From Adiantum capillus-veneris (Eukaryota; Streptophyta; Polypodiopsida; Polypodiales; Pteridaceae), in contig CM043971.1 of the NCBI GenBank assembly GCA_014529385.2, forward strand, positions 61,024,709 to 61,088,708: a DNA stretch of 64,000 bases, written 5' to 3'. Under the pieces are notes generated by a model. It saw nothing but the letters and a program-made list of their open reading frames with translations, was not told the DNA's origin and did no database searches. Shown here piece after piece: positions 59,660 through 64,000 of this stretch; within the stretch, counting starts at the first letter, position 1, and each line of letters opens with the position of its first letter. A program made the position numbers and the translations under genes.

Positions 59660-60190
59660 CTTTAAATAAATAAACAAAATTAAAAAAAAATAAAAATAAT
59701 AATAATACACAAATCTTTAATTTTTGACAATAAAAAATCACAAAAAAGAATAAAAAATCTACAAAATTCCAAAAAAAGAATAAAAAATAAGAAAATTCAA
59801 TAAAATTTTAAAAAAGGCTTAGAAAATTTAGTTTTATAAAAATTAAAAACTCATACAAAATAAAAAAAGAGATTAAAAATTTACAAAAAAAGAAAAACCC
59901 ATAGAAAATTCACCAAAAAAATAAAACCTCATAGAAATTTCACAAATTAAAAAAAACCTCTTAGAAAAGTCATAAAAAAAAATTAAAGAAAAATTTTTCA
60001 AAAATAAAAAAAAACATAAAAACTCAAAACAAATCCATAAAAAACATAAAGTGACAAAAAAATTCACAAAAATTTTATAAATCCTTCAAAAAATTATAGA
60101 AAAACTAGAAAATACACATAACGTTTTTTAAAAAAATCATAAAAATACTAAAAATTTTAAAATTTCACAAAAAATAAAAAATAAAAAAGG
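59660..60190 (+). repeat. A-rich low-complexity zone
   Basis: About 530 bp made mostly of A and T on the plus strand, with loosely repeated pieces such as aaaaaacctcatagaaa. No coding. Confidence 0.85.
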
Positions 60191-60955
60191 AGTCGTCGAA
60201 AGTGCTAGAAAAATCCAAGGGATAGAGAAGCAAGTTGAAAAGCAAAAAGCACACCGTGTAGAAATTACACCGTGCAAAAGCGAGAAGTGTGAAAATAGTT
60301 AAATCGAGCCGTGGATAGGGGACAAATTCAAAAATTTGTCGAACATAGAGTGAAAGCGAAACCGTGAAAACTGAGAAATCAAGGTTTGATCGAAAGCTGA
60401 GCGGCTTGTACACCTGTATACGAAACTGAATTCAAAATTAGATTTCTGCGTAAAATCAAGCCACTAGATTAGTTTCACGCATCAAATGAGATTAGCAGAT
60501 TTTGGACAAAAATTGATAAAATTTGAGTTGGTGTCGCTAAAACCTAAAATTTGGACCTACCATCAGGGAAAATCCTTAGGAACTAGGACAGAATTAATTT
60601 GGCCAAAAATATTATTATTCTAGCTAAATTTTGACAGAGTTGCCGCAATTCGGTCGAGGAGCTAGATTTGATCGTGCACGCTAGAAATTGGCAAGTCCAA
60701 GCAATTTCACTACAAATTAGCTTCTAATTGGACGAGCAGGGACAAATCACGGTGGATTGCAAATTAGGCTATTCAAAGCCCAGGTTTCATCGTTTCAAAA
60801 GGTTGCAAATCAATTTAGAAACTTTCAAGCTAGAGTAAATCAGCTCTTGGGAGTCTAAAAGCAATCAACTGCCAAAAGTGCTTTGACTAAAGCAGTTTAA
60901 TCAAAACCAAGCAAGACAAATTATGCTAATCGATACCAAAATATGCTAAGAGATA

Positions 60956-61381
60956 GTGTTTACTACAGAACAAGCCAACATGGACTCAAATCGAGCCGAG
61001 AGTTCAACTGAAACAAAGCAAGCTAGTAGCTTTAACAATACATGCACAACTGCAATAGAGAAAATTTTACAGCTATATGGCTACAATGGAGAAAAAATCT
61101 TATATGCAGATTCACAAGGCCATAGATACTTGATGAGCAGCAAAAGCGGCATAGGAGCCAAGATTCTATTAATCAGAGTAAAGCCAGATTCGGAGAACTC
61201 CCAGATTTTCACTGGAGCCAGGTATTGGAAGCTCAAAGATGAAGTACAGATAGAAGTTCAAAAAGTCAACCCAAGTGGTTATCCAAAAATCTACACGAGC
61301 CAGCAAAACATACATTTGGTGCATATGCAACCAAGATCACTGTACATTGACTACAGTGGTCGAATCTATAGTCAAGAATGA
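60956..61381 (+). pseudogene. unknown protein fragment 1 downstream of gypsy 2 leader
   Basis: I do not recognise this 141-codon product. It is the first ATG frame after the leader. It is rich in Ser, Gln and Lys and has two short modules of one kind, ILYADSQGHRYLM and LYIDYSGRIYSQ (Y-x-D-x-x-G-x-x-Y). No zinc knuckle, protease or RT motif is present. By position it is in the place of gag or of the extra ORF that some Tat-lineage elements have ahead of gag. The frame ends in an ATGA overlap with the next frame, which I read as a frameshifted longer ORF, not as coupled genes. Confidence 0.45.
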
Positions 61382-62090
61382 GAATTGCAAGATCCAACAA
61401 ATCAACCAATAGAATCCAGTTTAATTGGAGCACAGAGATAATTGCAAATGCGAATCTCGATGTAGGTGCATCTAACTCGTCACTTTTAATACAATTGGAT
61501 GATTTTTCATTACCGTTAGAAGCACCGGTAAAAGCATTCCAGGTTCAAAATCAGCATAAAGATGCACATGCACCTGAAAAGCTTAATATTGATTTTTTGA
61601 ACAAAAATTTTCTGCATGAATTTGTCAAGGTGTCTAAAAATCACCGAATGTTGAAAAGACTGTTAGGTTTGCAAATGATTTTGCATCCACAACCACAAGG
61701 GACACATCAAACAGAATGATGCTAGCTTTGTATGGTACACATAATTCATATGCACACTATGTAGACCAAAAAGGGAAACTGTACAAAAAGGATCAACCTG
61801 TGTTTGAACGGCCCACATATCAGCTCATAGAAGTGCGTCCAATGATAGATCAGAAAGGATGCTTCATTTCAAAGGAAAGAATCTATCATATTCCATCCTC
61901 TCTAGAGCTAAAGGATATTACCCGAGTGAACCCAAAATATGTTCTGAGACAAACTCTCCTCCATCGAAAATCAAGCTTTGATATTGTAGCCCAGCGAGCA
62001 TATACTTTGATCAAAACAGTCATAGATATAGACGAGAGTCTAGCATCTATAATGCCTTGGGTCTTGAAACCACAGAAGCTCATATCATAG
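61378..62090 (+). pseudogene. unknown protein fragments 2 and 3
   Basis: Two frames: 61378-61719 (113 codons, no motif seen) and 61716-62090 (124 codons). The second has HYVDQKGKLYKKD and MIDQKGCFISKERIY, two further modules like those of fragment 1. Past its stop the third frame stays open with HIIGDPWDRKYQGKYNAIY, so a frameshift near 62070 is likely. The pieces look like one decayed long protein. Confidence 0.4.
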
Positions 62091-62145
62091 GAGACCCATG
62101 GGATAGAAAATATCAGGGAAAATATAATGCTATCTATAGCTTGAC

Positions 62146-63033
62146 TTGGGGAATAATTTGTCATGTTTCACGGAGATACATAGGAAACTATGCGAAAGGT
62201 TTACACATGCCAAATGTCAACAGTGCTACCTAAGTTGTACCTTCACAATCCTAATGGGTGAGACTAAACCAGAGCAAAAAAAATTTAAAACCTTATATGA
62301 AGCAGGCTATAGTGATCTCCCTAGGAAGGGGGGAGCTATAAATTCATCAAAATCAGCTCTAGTACCAGGAACCGCAATAAGAGTTAGAAGCCCTAGAACT
62401 GAATCTAGCCAGCAGACCTCTTCAAAGAAGAAACCATTGAAAGATCATATGGTTGCTGTAAGTTTCCAACTGACCCAAATTCCATCAGAGTATATAGATA
62501 AATTCTTCTATGAAGATCATCAAGGACAGAAGTTTCAGTTGATCTCCACAAGTCAGAGTAAAAAACCGACAAATACAATAGTTCCCAAGTAGTTATATGT
62601 GATCAAGCTCACATATGCATATCAAGATGCAGATGGCAATGAATACCAACAAGTTAATGACCTTGTACAAACCCCTACGGATGGCCCGACTGAAGTCAAG
62701 AACTATCTGAAGATGATGCAAAGCCTCAAGCTGCCAGAACAGGTGACAAAAAATTCTAAGTCAATGGGAGCTAAAGTCCTGAAAGCTACACAAAGGTCAC
62801 CACCAAAATCTCCTCCGAAGAGACAGATTCTGCCAAAAAGTACAATGGATCTTTTAAGGTCAAAGGTTACCCAAATGCAGGAGTACAATGCTCAACAATT
62901 GCAAAAAAGTGCAGTATCACAGTCATACAAGTCAAATCAACGGAAGCAGGTGATCAAAGAAAAGAAAATGCAGATAAATCTCAACCAAGGGACTCTGCCA
63001 AGCAAAAGCAGTCATTTGAGATACGAATCCTAA
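62146..63033 (+). pseudogene. unknown protein fragment 4, with one in-frame stop
   Basis: A single frame from 62146 to 63033 broken only by TAG at 62590-62592. It has a Ser/Lys-rich linker and two modules, FFYEDHQGQKFQLIS just before the stop and YAYQDADGNEYQQV just after it. A basic C-terminal half follows (SPPKSPPKRQ, QRKQVIKEKK). The modules sit in tandem about 33 residues apart. Function unknown. Confidence 0.45.
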
Positions 63034-63326
63034 GATGATCAAGTGCAACATTATTGGTGAACACGACGTTGTCAAGTGAAGTAAAGCTAGATTTTTAGCT
63101 AGACAAGAACCTCCTTTCCTTTTGCACTTGGAAAAGTTGGGGCCAACCATAGGTGGAAGATGCTCCTAAATTTCTGAGCATATCAGGAAACAAACGAGCA
63201 GAATGATGGGGAATCATCTCCACCACCGTTGAAGTAAGTTCACAGATCACCATAGCTCAATTCCACGTGATCAAAACAAAGGATATGTCAGAAAACATTC
63301 TAATGGGAATTCCAATGGCCTAGAAG
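63034..63326. other. no open frame seen
   Basis: Frames are closed on the plus strand. It is probably decayed coding sequence of the same element. Confidence 0.3.
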
Positions 63327-63879
63327 ATGTTAGAGATGCAGAATTCAATGAGGATGCAGTCTTCAGAGACAACAAAGAATGAAGACCAGCAATGGTCACC
63401 CGCGGATGACAGCACAAGGTCCCCAAGCACAGTTAAAATGGAGACTAATATCAAAGCAAATTTTATTGAAGATGATTCATCTCCATCGAACAGAACTTCA
63501 AAAGAGCTTACAGAAAATCAAGCAATAGCAAGTGCAGATCAAACAAAGCAAAGAGCAACCATGAAGGTTATTGAGCAGATGATGCCAACAAAGCCAAAAC
63601 TTAAGAAGAATGGGGTTTCAGACAACCAGGAAGAAATAGGAAGTCCAAAGATCAAGACATTGCCAATGGAATCAGTTGATGGAAGTCAAATTAGAAAATA
63701 GTCTCAAGTCACCCTCCATAGAGACACAGTTAGATCAAGATGAGACCATGGCAAAAGCAGAAGAAAGATCTTCAATAGAACCAACAACAAGAATAGATAT
63801 AGTTCTCAACAATACAAAGTACCAAGTGTCAGATGCAATGCTCTATTGCATAACAAAGAAAAGTACTATATGGTTGTAG
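63327..63879 (+). pseudogene. unknown protein fragments 5 and 6
   Basis: 63327-63701 (124 codons) is a low-complexity, acidic/basic, Ser-Thr-rich stretch without motif. The overlapping frame 63676-63879 ends with RIDIVLNNTKYQVSDAMLY, a possible weak version of the module. A third frame near 63850 stays open with KYYMVVDNIQRIIEIT toward the window edge. Product unknown. Confidence 0.3.
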
Positions 63880-64000
63880 ACAACATTCAGAGAATTATAG
63901 AGATTACTTAGGGCAAGCCAGGTAACCAAGGCATGGGTAAGACTACAAGTCAAAAAAATTGGTTGCTACCCTTAGCGTCCAAAATCATGAAGAGAAGGTA

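Larger units (their letters stand above)
57588..60955 (+). other. long untranslated leader of gypsy element 2
   Basis: 3.4 kb with no recognised coding. It begins at the PBS, has T-rich and GT-rich parts (57600-59100), a C/T-rich microsatellite zone (59200-59640), a very A-rich zone (59660-60190) and then mixed sequence up to the first ATG of the unknown ORF series. Long leaders are known in the Athila/Tat lineage. A 177-codon plus-strand frame at 59132-59665 is a product of the CT repeats. Confidence 0.5.

Noticed and set aside
59132-59665. 177-codon plus-strand frame rich in Ser, Leu, Pro and His
   Set aside because: It is a product of (CT)n and (CA)n repeats in the gypsy 2 leader.

Overview
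This is a eukaryotic, almost certainly land-plant, nuclear window built nearly entirely from transposable elements and simple repeats. The evidence is a Ty1/copia element primed by initiator tRNA-Met, two Ty3/gypsy elements (one with a tRNA-Asp-type primer site like the Athila/Tat lineage), a CACTA (En/Spm) element with tnp2 and Ptta/En/Spm transposase genes, a hAT transposase with BED finger, DUF659 and dimerisation regions, and a Helitron Rep fragment. All of these are decayed by stops, frameshifts and truncation. (GA)n, (CA)n and compound (TG)n(AG)n tracts are unusually dense. No intact host gene, rRNA or tRNA was recognised. The species cannot be named; a large repeat-rich plant genome (fern, lycophyte or gymnosperm scale) is a guess.

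Layout. 0.5-3.5 kb: an LTR-like dispersed repeat and a decayed copia fragment (minus). 4.5-8 kb: a foldback element with a near-perfect inner stem, compound microsatellites and a GC-richer block carrying a 230-300 bp repeat three times. 8.2-10.1 kb: Helitron Rep pseudogene (plus). 10.2-11.2 kb: (GA)n-rich spacer. 11.2-21.8 kb: three tandem copies of a noncoding 3.1-3.9 kb unit, each with private changes (a 460 bp MITE and a 772 bp deletion in unit 1; a 94 bp duplication in unit 3). 21.8-23.1 kb: a 155 bp tandem repeat and a short repeat family (repeat A). 23.1-28.04 kb: a copia element with 5' LTR, PBS and gag-pol (minus), truncated at its 3' end. 28.49-28.96 kb: a 460 bp foldback. 29-35.5 kb: no genes, then a degenerate ~165 bp tandem array. 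35.56-36.08 kb: second copy of the dispersed repeat, inverted relative to the first. 36.3-38.3 kb: hAT pseudogene (plus). 38.7-39.4 kb: an unidentified decayed coding stretch (minus).

42.07-64 kb is a nested set. Ty3/gypsy element 1 (minus) has its RNase H/integrase region amplified four times and is cut at 49,309 by a CACTA element. The CACTA element (genes on minus) is cut near 55.33 kb by the LTR of gypsy element 2 (plus). That LTR contains a 733 bp promoter-bearing block in triplicate, followed by a PBS, a 3.4 kb leader and a series of broken unknown ORFs that repeatedly show a Y-x-D-x-x-G-x-x-Y/F-like module. These ORFs and the three long hairpins are the least explained parts of the window.
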